Positions 15,367 to 23,524 of a DNA stretch of 64,000 bases are shown here, in pieces. This DNA comes from Streptomyces sp. NBC_01428 (GTDB lineage Bacteria; Actinomycetota; Actinomycetes; Streptomycetales; Streptomycetaceae). The position numbers were made by a program, and so were the translations under genes. The notes under the pieces are model-generated. The model ran no database searches and was not told the origin of the DNA. It saw only the letters and a program-made list of their open reading frames with translations. Every line of letters begins with the position of its first letter. Position 1 is the stretch's first letter. The stretch lies in NCBI RefSeq assembly GCF_036231965.1, contig NZ_CP109499.1, positions 5,022,001-5,086,000 on the forward strand, read 5' to 3'.

Positions 15367-17016
15367 TCAGGCTGTGTTCACACCTGTATGCCGGCCGAGT
15401 GCTTCCAGATCGAGTACAGGAGATCGTCGCAACTCGTCTCGGAATAGAGTGCTCTTCAATTTCTTCAAGGTATTAGCCTTCCCGCTCAACCTGAAAGTCC
15501 ATTTTCCGTCCTCGAGGTCAAGCACGCGCAACCCCCGCTTCAGGCGTACGTCCGAGTATTGACTCAGGTCGAGAATGTACGCTTCGTACTTGACTCCCTG
15601 GCGGTGCTGGTCCGAGAGGGTAGCTTGAATTAGGTGCGCAAACCGGAGATCAACTAGCCGTGCAAGTGTCTCGTAGGCCGGGACGGACTTTTGAGAGACA
15701 TCGACGCGGAAGTAGGTGTATCCCGCTCCCCGAACATGCGACGAAATGTACTCGAGGGCAGAGGTCAATGAATCGGCGTTATCTGCGGAGACGTCCTGTT
15801 CTAGATCTCTCAACTTTCCTCGCGCAGCCTTACCTGCAGCATCTGCGACGTCTTCCTGTCCGACTTCCCGAGCGTTTGTGCGAGATCTAGCTGCCACGAT
15901 CGAAGAGGCGAAAAGGTTCAGGTAATCCCTGGGTACACCACCTGAACCGAGAATCAGTCTGCCAAGTGCTGCCTCACGAGTGATGGATGACGGCTTAGAA
16001 ATTCCTACGGTTTCGGTGTAATTCGTAAGTACGGACTCCAGGAATTTCTGCGTGGCCTCGGGGTCTTCTAGGGTCACGTCCAGGTCAATCTTGGATGCGT
16101 CGTGTGGAATTTCAATACCGATATGCGAAGAAGGCTCGAAAGGTCGCGTCAAGCGTTCGATGCTCGCCACTTTTAGCCAGCCGTCGCAATCTCGAAGCAT
16201 ACTGGTCAAGTAGTCGAGTAGATGAGGTTGCGCGGAAATGGGGAAAAGATAGAAGTCGTCGAGATATAGGTAGAGGCGAACGATTCCCGTTCGCAGAACC
16301 GTACGCAATCCTCTATTCAAGTCGGCGATAGTTTCGCCGAGCCCCTCATCTCCGTCAGCAGCTCGGAGAGATGTGACTTTCTCGACGAGTTCCTTAAGGC
16401 GAGCGAAGGAATCAGCCTGAGAAGTGCCCGCGTGCTGAATCAAGGAGGTTAGTACGGTTTCCGCCACCATGAGGAAAGCGGAAGCCGGATTCATTAGGCG
16501 CAGCGTGTGCGCATTCATCCATGCCGTAACATGCCCTTCCCTCTCAGCGAGACGCTTAGCCTCAAGCAAGAGCGCAGTCTTCCCTACGCCGCGTCGACCG
16601 TAGACAAGGTGGTGACGTGAGGCACCGATAGCGGCCAGACTTGCCCTGGGATCTTCCATGTACTTGAGGCTGGGAAGTGCGTCAGATGTGCGCGACCTGG
16701 CTTCCAATAGCTGGATCAGCTGGTCAACTTTTGAAGAAGCGAGGGCGCTTTTTGGCGTCGAGCTCAGGGGTTTTTCGGTCTCGGTGCGATGCGGCCTAAA
16801 GGTGACAGCGAGAGACTCGTTCTCCATATCGTGGATGGAGTTTAGTTCCTGCTCGATAGTCCCAGCCAGACTCTGCGCTGCTGCTATCGTGTCTTCGTCC
16901 ACCCAAACAAGAAACCATCGTTCGCCAGGGAATGACCTTTCCTCGACACGCACGATGTGGATGTCTGCATCGTCAAGCACCCGAGCGATACGGGATTCAT
17001 AATCACTTGCCGACAT
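15367..17016 (-). CDS. P-loop ATPase of a HEPN/ATPase cassette
   Basis: 549 residues. An N-terminal ~80-residue domain of unknown fold leads into a P-loop NTPase: Walker A GRRGVGKTALL (residues 140-150), Walker B RLYLYLDDFYLF (two acids at 253-254) and a GSGGVPRDYLNLF motif (~357-369) like the sensor-2/GxP element of AAA+ or STAND ATPases. The C-terminal ~170 residues have no recognised domain. It follows the HEPN gene by 16 nt on the same strand, so they form an operon. Codon use and G+C are clearly lower than in neighbours, pointing to transfer. A defence or toxin-control role is inferred only from this context. Confidence 0.75.
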   Translation of the reverse strand: MSASDYESRIARVLDDADIHIVRVEERSFPGERWFLVWVDEDTIAAAQSLAGTIEQELNSIHDMENESLAVTFRPHRTETEKPLSSTPKSALASSKVDQLIQLLEARSRTSDALPSLKYMEDPRASLAAIGASRHHLVYGRRGVGKTALLLEAKRLAEREGHVTAWMNAHTLRLMNPASAFLMVAETVLTSLIQHAGTSQADSFARLKELVEKVTSLRAADGDEGLGETIADLNRGLRTVLRTGIVRLYLYLDDFYLFPISAQPHLLDYLTSMLRDCDGWLKVASIERLTRPFEPSSHIGIEIPHDASKIDLDVTLEDPEATQKFLESVLTNYTETVGISKPSSITREAALGRLILGSGGVPRDYLNLFASSIVAARSRTNAREVGQEDVADAAGKAARGKLRDLEQDVSADNADSLTSALEYISSHVRGAGYTYFRVDVSQKSVPAYETLARLVDLRFAHLIQATLSDQHRQGVKYEAYILDLSQYSDVRLKRGLRVLDLEDGKWTFRLSGKANTLKKLKSTLFRDELRRSPVLDLEALGRHTGVNTA

Positions 17017-17032
17017 CAGATATATCCGTTCG

Positions 17033-17527
17033 TCAGGGCGAAAGATTCACACATCTGGACAAAGTTGGCCGCCGTTGCTGAAAGAGCCCGAGCATCGGGT
17101 TCTCCCAATCAGATTCGTTGATTGGGTAGATGTCATAGTCGGCCTGATTGCGCAGCAAGCGAGCATCCATGAGTTCAGCCTCGCGTACGACCGGACTATC
17201 GATGCCCGGCGGGAGATTGCGCGGAAGAATGTTATGGCGCTCGTGATCGTCCCCTTTTGTTTCTGCAAAAGCGATGGCGCGTGCCGCTTGATACATTGCG
17301 TAATAGAAACGGCTGATGGCGGATCTGTATTGTGTCGCGAAAAGTAGCGCATCGCCGGCTCGGAGATGCCCACCTGAAAGGAGTAGTCGATCCGATACGA
17401 TCTGCTGGAGCAGTTGAGCGGTGGGGAAAGGATATTTACTGCCACCTACTGGAAGTGCCGATATCGTCGCACTCTTGCTGGTGGAAATATGCAATAGCAT
17501 TTGATCGGTGAGCGTGACTGTTGGCAT
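17033..17527 (-). CDS. HEPN (UPF0332-like) domain protein
   Basis: 164 residues. The segment ~48-135 matches the UPF0332/HEPN pattern: LLLSGGHLRAGDALLFATQYRSAISRFYYAMYQAARAI, then a His-rich turn GDDHERHN (His95, His98) and the ending DARLLRNQADYDIYP. HEPN proteins are often RNases in toxin-antitoxin, abortive-infection and CRISPR systems. The classic R-x4-6-H catalytic motif is not present as such, so RNase activity is uncertain. The start ATG 17527 is chosen for the domain length; no good ribosome-binding site is visible, and the frame stays open upstream. First gene of an operon with the ATPase; low G+C. Confidence 0.7.
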   Translation of the reverse strand: MPTVTLTDQMLLHISTSKSATISALPVGGSKYPFPTAQLLQQIVSDRLLLSGGHLRAGDALLFATQYRSAISRFYYAMYQAARAIAFAETKGDDHERHNILPRNLPPGIDSPVVREAELMDARLLRNQADYDIYPINESDWENPMLGLFQQRRPTLSRCVNLSP

Positions 17528-17574
17528 GTAATCTGCGCTACCCCCCTGCGGAACCCTGGCCAGTGCCACAAGAT

Positions 17575-17590
17575 TCGTCGGACCCGACGA
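17575..17590. promoter_or_regulatory. Inverted repeat upstream of HEPN gene
   Basis: TCGTCGG and CCGACGA are separated by 2 nt, 48 nt upstream of the HEPN start codon. Possible operator for autoregulation of the HEPN/ATPase operon. Confidence 0.35.
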
Positions 17591-17691
17591 CCCCCCACAG
17601 TACCTACCAAGCGAGTGGCTCATCCGGTGTTTCCGGGATGGTTGGCAGGTGGGTGTGTCACAACTATCGCAATGCGTACAACGAGGGCGAC

Positions 17692-17903
17692 TGGCCTTCG
17701 GCTTCCCTGGAGAGTCTCTGGGCTGGAAGCTCGGCGTCGACGGCGAGGGCATGGAGAGGTTCGGCATGATCGCCCTCGACGTGCCGCCCACCGCCGATCT
17801 CGCCAAGGTGCGACACCTCCTCGACCGCGGCATTGCCGAGGAGTGGTGGGACGTGGAGGAGGGGTGCGTCACCTCGGAGTGGTGTGCCGCTGGCGCCAGT
17901 TGA
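17692..17903 (+). pseudogene. Remnant of a DUF4265 gene (internal deletion and frameshift)
   Basis: The C-terminal part of a DUF4265 protein is readable to the stop at 17903 (LGVDGEGMERFGMIALDVPPTADLAKV, then EEWWDVEEGCVTSEW). Just before it, in another frame, 17692-17724 encodes WPSASLESLWA, which resembles the N-terminal part of the same family. The ~70-80 residues expected between the two are missing. High G+C like the host chromosome. It lies beside the low-G+C HEPN/ATPase cassette, so the deletion may date from its insertion. Confidence 0.6.
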
Positions 17904-17964
17904 TGCTGTCGACGGTGCCGCGCGCTTCACCGCACCTCGGTGCGGCCGACGGGCTCGGCGTTTG

Positions 17965-18501
17965 TCATCCGACCACTCGCCCCGCAATCACCCGCGCGCA
18001 CTCGATCGACTCGGTGTGTGTGGTGTCGATCTCCAGGTCGTAGGTCACGCCCCGGTGGACCGCGGTTGCCTGGGATGCGGCCATGCCGATGGGTCGGTCG
18101 CCTCGGGCGAGTTCGCGGCCTGCTGCGACCGTGGCGTCGCAGTGGACGCCGATCCAGAGCACGGGCAGGTCGTGCAGGGCGTCGTGCCATCGACGTTGTG
18201 AGGCCGGGCCGCCGAGGAAGACCTCGTCGACGATGATCCTGGCCCCCGCGCGCGCCATCGCGGCGATCCCCTCGATCCACGCGGCTTCCAGCGTCCGGAA
18301 CTCCGGCCCGACGATCACCTCGCCGTCCGGGGCGAACTCGATCCCCGTGTCCGAGGCCCGCATGGCCGCCGGCATCGCGTCGACGAGGGTGTCGGTCCCG
18401 AGCGCCAGCCACGGGTCCGGCAGGACCGCCTGCAGACACCGGGCGATCCCGGACTTGCCCGAGCTGGAACCACCGTTGAGAACGATCACCGCAGTCGTCA
18501 C
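17965..18501 (-). CDS. Chloramphenicol phosphotransferase-like kinase
   Basis: 178 residues with Walker A LNGGSSSGKSGIARCL at residues 8-23, an acidic LGTDTLVDAMP, and VDEVFLGG, as in the CPT family (chloramphenicol 3-O-phosphotransferase of S. venezuelae). In CPT the family uses ATP to phosphorylate the drug's primary hydroxyl. Many chromosomal homologues have unknown substrates, so resistance is not implied. The start is GTG 18501; a TACGGT hexamer ends 6 nt upstream, indicating a leaderless transcript. Confidence 0.82.
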   Translation of the reverse strand: MTTAVIVLNGGSSSGKSGIARCLQAVLPDPWLALGTDTLVDAMPAAMRASDTGIEFAPDGEVIVGPEFRTLEAAWIEGIAAMARAGARIIVDEVFLGGPASQRRWHDALHDLPVLWIGVHCDATVAAGRELARGDRPIGMAASQATAVHRGVTYDLEIDTTHTESIECARVIAGRVVG

Positions 18502-18507
18502 CCCGTC

Positions 18508-18513
18508 ACCGTA
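18508..18513 (-). promoter_or_regulatory. -10 element of CPT-like gene (leaderless)
   Basis: TACGGT on the minus strand, 6 nt before GTG 18501, with no Shine-Dalgarno sequence. Confidence 0.5.
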
Positions 18514-18523
18514 GACACCGAAC

Positions 18524-18562
18524 GGCCCCCCTCTCCACGGGTTTTCCCGGGAGAGAGGGGCC
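18524..18562 (-). terminator. Terminator of the secreted beta-propeller gene
   Basis: A 13-bp stem with one mismatch (18524-18536 with 18550-18562) is extended internally by CGGG-TTTT-CCCG. It lies 44 nt past the stop codon of the leftward gene ending at 18606. Confidence 0.75.
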
Positions 18563-18605
18563 GGTGCTCAGTATCGGGCGTCGTTCTTCGACGCCTCCGC
18601 CGGGG

Positions 18606-20567
18606 CTAGTTGGAGAAGTACAGGTACTTCCACGAGCCGTACGTCGTCGAGTTGACGTTGTCGCCCGAGGAGTTGTTGATGTACGAGGAGCGCATGCGCA
18701 CCTTGATGCCGGAGGTGCCGGGGGCCTCCAGGCGCACGCCGGACGTGCCGTTCGAGGCGAGCTTGAAGTACTGCGGGCTGCCGTCGGTGGTGTACCACGA
18801 ACCGGCGTAGTAGACCTGCATGTCCATGCGCTGCTTGCGGCCCGGGTAGTACGTCATCGTCGTGGTGAGCACCGGGTCGGTGTTCTTGTGGAACCAGTAG
18901 TACGAGTGCGAGCCGATCTTGGCCGTCTTGTACTGCTTCGTCACCGCGGTGGAGTTCTTCACCTTGGCGTAGCCCGTGACCTTGACGGTCTTCGACTTGT
19001 AGCGGGCGTCGCCCTTGAAGATCGCGGTGACCTCGGTGTCGCGGGTCATGTCGATCTTCGCGGAGATGTTGCCGCCGGAGCTGACCGTCCCGGTCCTGAC
19101 CAGCTTGTTGGGCTTGTCGCCGCCGTAGGGGTTGGCCCAGATCTCGACCGTGCGGTTCTTGTACGTCGTACCGAGGTGCGCCGTGAACGTCACGTCGGTG
19201 CCGTACGAGTACACCTTGCCGTTGTTGTTCAGGCTCAGCGAGGCCGAGGCGCGCGAGACGTCGACCTTGTCGCTCGCGGTGACGGCGGAGTGCCCGGCGT
19301 CGCCCGCGTACGCCACCTTGTAGGTGACCGTGCCGCCGGCGGGCGGGGTGTCGGAGAAGGAGTACGTGCCGTCCGACTTCACCGTGACGGTGGGCAGCGC
19401 CTTGCCGCTCGGGGAGTCCAGGTCGGTCCGGGTGACCTGGAGCTTCGCGCCGGACGGCAGCGGGACCGTCGCCGTGAGCTTGCCGGTGACCGTGAGCTTC
19501 TTGGCGCGGGTCGCGCTCGACGGGGCGTTGACCGTCAGGGTCGGGCTGTTCAGCGTCGGGCCGGTGAGCACCTTGAGGCCGTAGCCGCCGTCCGCGCTGA
19601 CGAGCGCGAAGACCCGGGAGTCGTCCGGCGCCCAGGCGAGGTCGGCGGTCTGGGCCGTGCCCTGGTCGTACGTGTGCAGCGGCAGGGTCGCGTTGGGCTG
19701 GTACGTGAGGATCTTGGAGCCGTTGACCTGGGCGAGGAAGCCGTTGGAGGCGACGTCGGCGAACTGGCCGTTGGGGTAGGAGCCGGCGGCCTTGAACGCG
19801 CCGTCCGCGTAGGCGTCGCGGTCCTTGCCGTTGACCAGCACCTGCTTGCCGCCGGGCACCAGGTCGATGTCGCCGATGCCGCTGTTCAGCGAGTAGTCGC
19901 CGTTGTGCCAGGCGACCAGGGAGGGCTTGCCGCTGGAGACGTCGAGCACGGCCATCGAGGCAGTGGACAGCCCGGTCTCGCCGACGGCGAGGATGCCCGG
20001 CTGGGTCGGATCGGTGTCCAGCAGGGCCTGGCCCCAGATGCCGACGGAGGTGCCCTCGGTCGGTACCTGCTCCATGGTCACCGGGTCGGTGCCGCTCGCG
20101 GGGTCGACCGTCGGGTCGACGGAGCCGATGTTGCCGTCCCACTGGTCGCCGTAGGAGAACCACACCTTGCCGCCGCTGAACGCGACATGGCGCGGGCCGG
20201 TGGTGGTGGGGACGGTGTAGCGGGCCTTGAGGCCGAGCGTGCTCGCGTCGATGGCCCAGATCTCGTGGATCTCGGGCGCGGCCGCGTACACGGTGGCCCC
20301 GTCGTCCGAGACCGCGAGGTCGCTGACGCCCGTGACGCCCTTGATCGAGCCGAGGACCGCACCGGAGTAGTCGGCGGCCACGACGGTGCCGTTGGCGCTG
20401 TCGCCGACGAACACCCGCTTCACGACGCCGTCCACGGCCAGGCCGCCGGGCGTGGTGACCCGGGCGGCCGGAGCGGCCGAGGCGGTGGCCGCGGTACCGA
20501 GACTCAGAGCGGCCGAACCGAAGAGGACCGCGACAGCCGTCGCGATCGAGATGCTGCGCGTACGCAC
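18606..20567 (-). CDS. Secreted beta-propeller and Ig-like repeat protein
   Basis: 653 residues. A signal peptide (SIATAVAVLFGSAALSLGTAATASA) is followed by ~300 residues of propeller-like repeats (VFVGDSANGTVVAADYSGAVLGSI, LAVSDDGATVYAAAPEIHEIWAID) and then ~300 residues of Ig-like beta-sandwich repeats (TLTVNAPSSATRAKKLTVTGKL, TDVTFTAHLG). It ends in a Tyr/Ser-rich strand region with no cell-wall anchor. Function unknown, extracellular. GTG 20567 is used because GTGGGGG lies 9-15 nt upstream; the frame is open to 20630. Confidence 0.78.
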   Translation of the reverse strand: MRTRSISIATAVAVLFGSAALSLGTAATASAAPAARVTTPGGLAVDGVVKRVFVGDSANGTVVAADYSGAVLGSIKGVTGVSDLAVSDDGATVYAAAPEIHEIWAIDASTLGLKARYTVPTTTGPRHVAFSGGKVWFSYGDQWDGNIGSVDPTVDPASGTDPVTMEQVPTEGTSVGIWGQALLDTDPTQPGILAVGETGLSTASMAVLDVSSGKPSLVAWHNGDYSLNSGIGDIDLVPGGKQVLVNGKDRDAYADGAFKAAGSYPNGQFADVASNGFLAQVNGSKILTYQPNATLPLHTYDQGTAQTADLAWAPDDSRVFALVSADGGYGLKVLTGPTLNSPTLTVNAPSSATRAKKLTVTGKLTATVPLPSGAKLQVTRTDLDSPSGKALPTVTVKSDGTYSFSDTPPAGGTVTYKVAYAGDAGHSAVTASDKVDVSRASASLSLNNNGKVYSYGTDVTFTAHLGTTYKNRTVEIWANPYGGDKPNKLVRTGTVSSGGNISAKIDMTRDTEVTAIFKGDARYKSKTVKVTGYAKVKNSTAVTKQYKTAKIGSHSYYWFHKNTDPVLTTTMTYYPGRKQRMDMQVYYAGSWYTTDGSPQYFKLASNGTSGVRLEAPGTSGIKVRMRSSYINNSSGDNVNSTTYGSWKYLYFSN

Positions 20568-20790
20568 AGTGCTGTTACCCCCACGTGGAACCCGGTACGA
20601 GGCCGGGGAGACGAGTGCGCCGCGCAGCACCCGGACATGACCACGGGACTGCGGTGATGTGCGGGGCGCGGCTGCTGGGAGCAGCGTATGGCATGTCTGT
20701 GACAGTTGAGGAGGGGGTTTTCGGGAAGTGGGGAGATCGCGTGTATGCGCTTGCTTTCCCTACCCGGAGCGGGGCGGAGTCGACCGGCGG

Positions 20791-21321
20791 TCAGACCCTG
20801 TTGATCCGCCAGGTGATCATGCCGGTCGCGCTCGGCTTCCCCTGAACGTCCAGGCGCACTGAACTCTTGCCCGTGAACCGCTCGAAGGTCACCGAGCCGT
20901 CGCAGGGGACCGACTTGGTCGAACCTGCGTCATGCGGAGTGAACGCGATCTCGGCGGCACCGTCGCCGGCACACACCACGGTCAGTTTGTATGGGGTGCC
21001 ATCCGCCAGGTCGGGCTGAGTGTGCACGCCGTCGGACACCCGCTCGGCACCTGACTCGACCATCGATCCGTCCGCCTTCGTGACGGCGTCGAGAGCCGCT
21101 TGGGCCTGCGCCGTCAGCTGCCTCTCGGAGTGTGAGTCGACGTTCCGCCGAGGGGCGGAGGCTGAGGGGTGGCCGGCGGGTACGGAACCGTGGGATGTGC
21201 AGCCTGTCAGGCAGAGGACCGTCAGCAGCGCGCGGCAGAGAGACCGGCGGGTCCCGCCCTTCACGGGAGGACGCGAACTGCGCTGAGCACGACGACAGTT
21301 CGGCGTACAGCCGGTGCCCAT
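20791..21321 (-). CDS. Putative lipoprotein
   Basis: 176 residues. A basic N-terminus is followed by a hydrophobic stretch and lipobox LCLTGC (Cys about residue 41), so the mature protein should be lipid-anchored outside. The mature part is Ser/Pro-rich, then a compact beta domain (YKLTVVCAGDGAAEIAFTP, FTGKSSVRLDVQGKPSATGMITWRI) with two Cys that could pair. No family recognised. ATG 21321 has AGGGGGAT upstream; the n-region before the lipobox is unusually long, so a later start is possible. Confidence 0.7.
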   Translation of the reverse strand: MGTGCTPNCRRAQRSSRPPVKGGTRRSLCRALLTVLCLTGCTSHGSVPAGHPSASAPRRNVDSHSERQLTAQAQAALDAVTKADGSMVESGAERVSDGVHTQPDLADGTPYKLTVVCAGDGAAEIAFTPHDAGSTKSVPCDGSVTFERFTGKSSVRLDVQGKPSATGMITWRINRV

Positions 21322-21388
21322 GGTCGATCCCCCTCGTGATGAAACGCCTGGCCGGCGATCGCAGTCCCGACACTGTGAGTGCGTGAAC

Positions 21389-21419
21389 GACCCCGGCGGA
21401 TGCCTGACCCGCCGGGGTC
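21389..21419 (-). terminator. Terminator of the FG-GAP protein gene
   Basis: An 11-bp perfect stem GACCCCGGCGG (21389-21399) with its complement (21409-21419), 9-nt loop, 17 nt beyond the stop codon of the leftward gene. Confidence 0.8.
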
Positions 21420-21435
21420 TGAGTGTGGCCTCGGG

Positions 21436-22854
21436 TCAGGGGCGGGTCGTTGCGCCCAGGGCCGAGCCGAACGCTGCCTTCAGGGTCGGGTGGTCCAGGT
21501 ACTCCGGGTTGACCAGGATGGAGTTCGTGCCGGTCGGGCCCGTGGTGGAGCCCGGGAGGACGCTGACCGCGCCGGTGCCCAGGTACTTGCCCGGGACGCC
21601 CACCGTCAGGTCGGCCTTGCCGTCCGCGTCGTAGTCGCCCGCCGCCACCGCCCGGCCGAACAGGTCGTTGCCCTCGCTCGCGCCCGCCACCCCCGGTGTG
21701 TCCAGGGTGATCGTCTGCTGGTGCGCCGCGTCCAGACCCGAGCCGGTGCCCTTCACGACCGTCACCGCGCCTGCGTTGTTGAAGCCGTCCGGGTCGGGCG
21801 CGCCGGTGTCCGAGGTGACCAGGTCGGCGTGGCCGTCGCCGTCGAAGTCCGCGAGGCCGGTCACGCTGCCGGGCCGCGCCGACCCTCCGTAGGCCACGCC
21901 CGCGCCGAGGCCCGCCGTGGTGCCCGGGTACAGCCGGAGCAGGTAGTCGTCCGGGCCGTCCTCGAAGCTGGTGTCGATGACGATGTCGTCCTTGCCGTCG
22001 CCGGTGACGTCGCCCGCGACGATGCTGTACCCCTCGAACGGCAGCCCGGTCTTGCCCAGCGTCTTCGTGGTGAGCCCCGACGCCGAGCCGGCGAGGACGC
22101 CGAGCGTGCCCTCGTCCGCCGGGTCGTCGAAGGAGGCGACGGTGGCGAGGTCGGTGTACCCGTCGCCGTTCACGTCCGCCGCCGCGATCTGGCCGGTCGC
22201 GACGCCGCCGCCGGGCGGGGTGTACGCCTTCATGGCGGGCTTCGCCGTGTCGCGCAGCTTGGCCGCGCCCTTCACGACCTGCACCTTGGTCCCCGCGACG
22301 ACCGCGATGTCGTCCCGGCCGTCGTGGTCGAAGTCGCCGACCGTGATCCTGTCGCCGAAGCCCTGACGGGCCGTCGGGGTCGGTGCGTTGAAGGCGATGG
22401 CCTTGTTGCCCAGTCCGCCCTTGGCGCCGAACACGACGGTGACCGAACCGGCGCCCTTCACCGTGCCGATCGCCTCGCCGCCCGCGCCGATGACGAGGTC
22501 CGCGTACCCGTCGCCGTCCACGTCGCCGACGGCCACCGCGGAGCCGAACCGGTCGCCCGCCTCGGGCGTGCCGGGGATGCCCGACGTCTGCTGGGTTATG
22601 CCCTTGTGCCGGGTGGTGCGTACGCCCTGCGCGGTGCCGTACATCACCGAGACATAGCCGGCCTTCGCGTACCCCGCGATCGTGCCGCTGGGCGAGCCGA
22701 CGGCGAGGTCGCCGAAACCGTCGCCGTCGAGGTCACCGGCGCGGGCGGCGGCCGATCCACTGCTGGGTGCCGCGTGCGCGGGCATCATGCCCAAGGCCCC
22801 GCCCGTCACCGCCAGTGCCGTCGCACACGCCGCGAGGATCCGTCGCCGTCCCAT
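21436..22854 (-). CDS. Secreted FG-GAP / integrin-alpha-like repeat protein
   Basis: 472 residues. A signal peptide (RRRILAACATALAVTGGALGMMPAHA) is followed by seven FG-GAP-type repeats, each with a calcium-binding DxDGDGxxD loop (AGDLDGDGFGDLAVG, VGDVDGDGYADLVIG, VGDFDHDGRDDIAVV, AADVNGDGYTDLATV, AGDVTGDGKDDIVID, LADFDGDGHADLVTS, AGDYDADGKADLTVG). This predicts a seven-bladed extracellular beta-propeller that binds calcium. Partner unknown. ATG 22854 has GGAG upstream; GTG 22866 four codons earlier is an alternative. Confidence 0.85.
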   Translation of the reverse strand: MGRRRILAACATALAVTGGALGMMPAHAAPSSGSAAARAGDLDGDGFGDLAVGSPSGTIAGYAKAGYVSVMYGTAQGVRTTRHKGITQQTSGIPGTPEAGDRFGSAVAVGDVDGDGYADLVIGAGGEAIGTVKGAGSVTVVFGAKGGLGNKAIAFNAPTPTARQGFGDRITVGDFDHDGRDDIAVVAGTKVQVVKGAAKLRDTAKPAMKAYTPPGGGVATGQIAAADVNGDGYTDLATVASFDDPADEGTLGVLAGSASGLTTKTLGKTGLPFEGYSIVAGDVTGDGKDDIVIDTSFEDGPDDYLLRLYPGTTAGLGAGVAYGGSARPGSVTGLADFDGDGHADLVTSDTGAPDPDGFNNAGAVTVVKGTGSGLDAAHQQTITLDTPGVAGASEGNDLFGRAVAAGDYDADGKADLTVGVPGKYLGTGAVSVLPGSTTGPTGTNSILVNPEYLDHPTLKAAFGSALGATTRP

Positions 22855-23083
22855 GCCGTTCACCACTCCCGTGTCGTCCCGCTTCGTCCTGTGCCGTCTG
22901 CCTACGAGCCCGCCGGTACGCGTACGGTCCGTGCGCTGTACGCCGTACGGGCGTCACCACTCCAGACCCTCGGGACACATGAACGGTTGCCCATGTACGG
23001 GTAGAGAACGTGTGAACCCTGCTCGGTCCAGCGGCAGGCGAACGTCCGGCCCGAGCGGTGTTCAGTCGCCTCACCTGGGCGGA

Positions 23084-23089
23084 TAGCAT
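23084..23089 (+). promoter_or_regulatory. -10 element of small secreted protein gene
   Basis: TAGCAT is 8 nt upstream of the ATG at 23098, with no ribosome-binding site, consistent with a leaderless or near-leaderless transcript. Confidence 0.4.
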
Positions 23090-23097
23090 CCCCGTTC

Positions 23098-23493
23098 ATG
23101 AAGCGTTCGATGATCGCGCTGCTCGGCGCGGCGGCCATGACCGTGGCCATAGGCGGGTACGCCGTCGGGGTCACGCGGCACGACACCGGCTCGGAGCGGT
23201 CGGCGAGCTGCGCACGGACCGGCCGGGACTTCGCCGACCGTGCCGCACAGCTCCGGAAGCAACTCCGGGAGACGGACGGCGACGAGACCGCTCTCACCGC
23301 CCGGGCCGCCTTCGCGACCACCCGGGTGAAGATCCTCAGCGCCGTGGTGGTGCAGAACCCCGCCTGCTTCGACGCCGGGACGCGTGCCACCGCCTCCTTC
23401 CTGCGGCAGCACCCCGCCGAGGACGAAAAGGAAGCGGCCACCTGTGATTTCGTCGGCGTCGCCGTCAAGGACTGCTACGTCTCCGAGGGCTGA
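23098..23493 (+). CDS. Small exported or membrane-anchored hypothetical protein
   Basis: 131 residues. An N-terminal hydrophobic segment (SMIALLGAAAMTVAIGGYAVGV) is a signal peptide or anchor. The rest is helical with four Cys (SCARTGRD, NPACFDAG, ATCDFVG, KDCYVSEG), enough for two disulfides outside the cell. No family recognised. Convergent with the next gene. Confidence 0.6.
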   Translation: MKRSMIALLGAAAMTVAIGGYAVGVTRHDTGSERSASCARTGRDFADRAAQLRKQLRETDGDETALTARAAFATTRVKILSAVVVQNPACFDAGTRATASFLRQHPAEDEKEAATCDFVGVAVKDCYVSEG

Positions 23494-23524
23494 CGTCGGA
23501 CCCGGGACCGGCGGCCCGTGCGAC

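Noticed and set aside
17047..17445. Alternative 132-codon frame inside the HEPN gene
   Set aside because: The other frame carries the HEPN helices and is in register with the operon layout.
17927..18439. 170-codon minus-strand frame overlapping the CPT-like gene
   Set aside because: Arg/Gly/Asp-rich shadow of the frame that carries GGSSSGKS.
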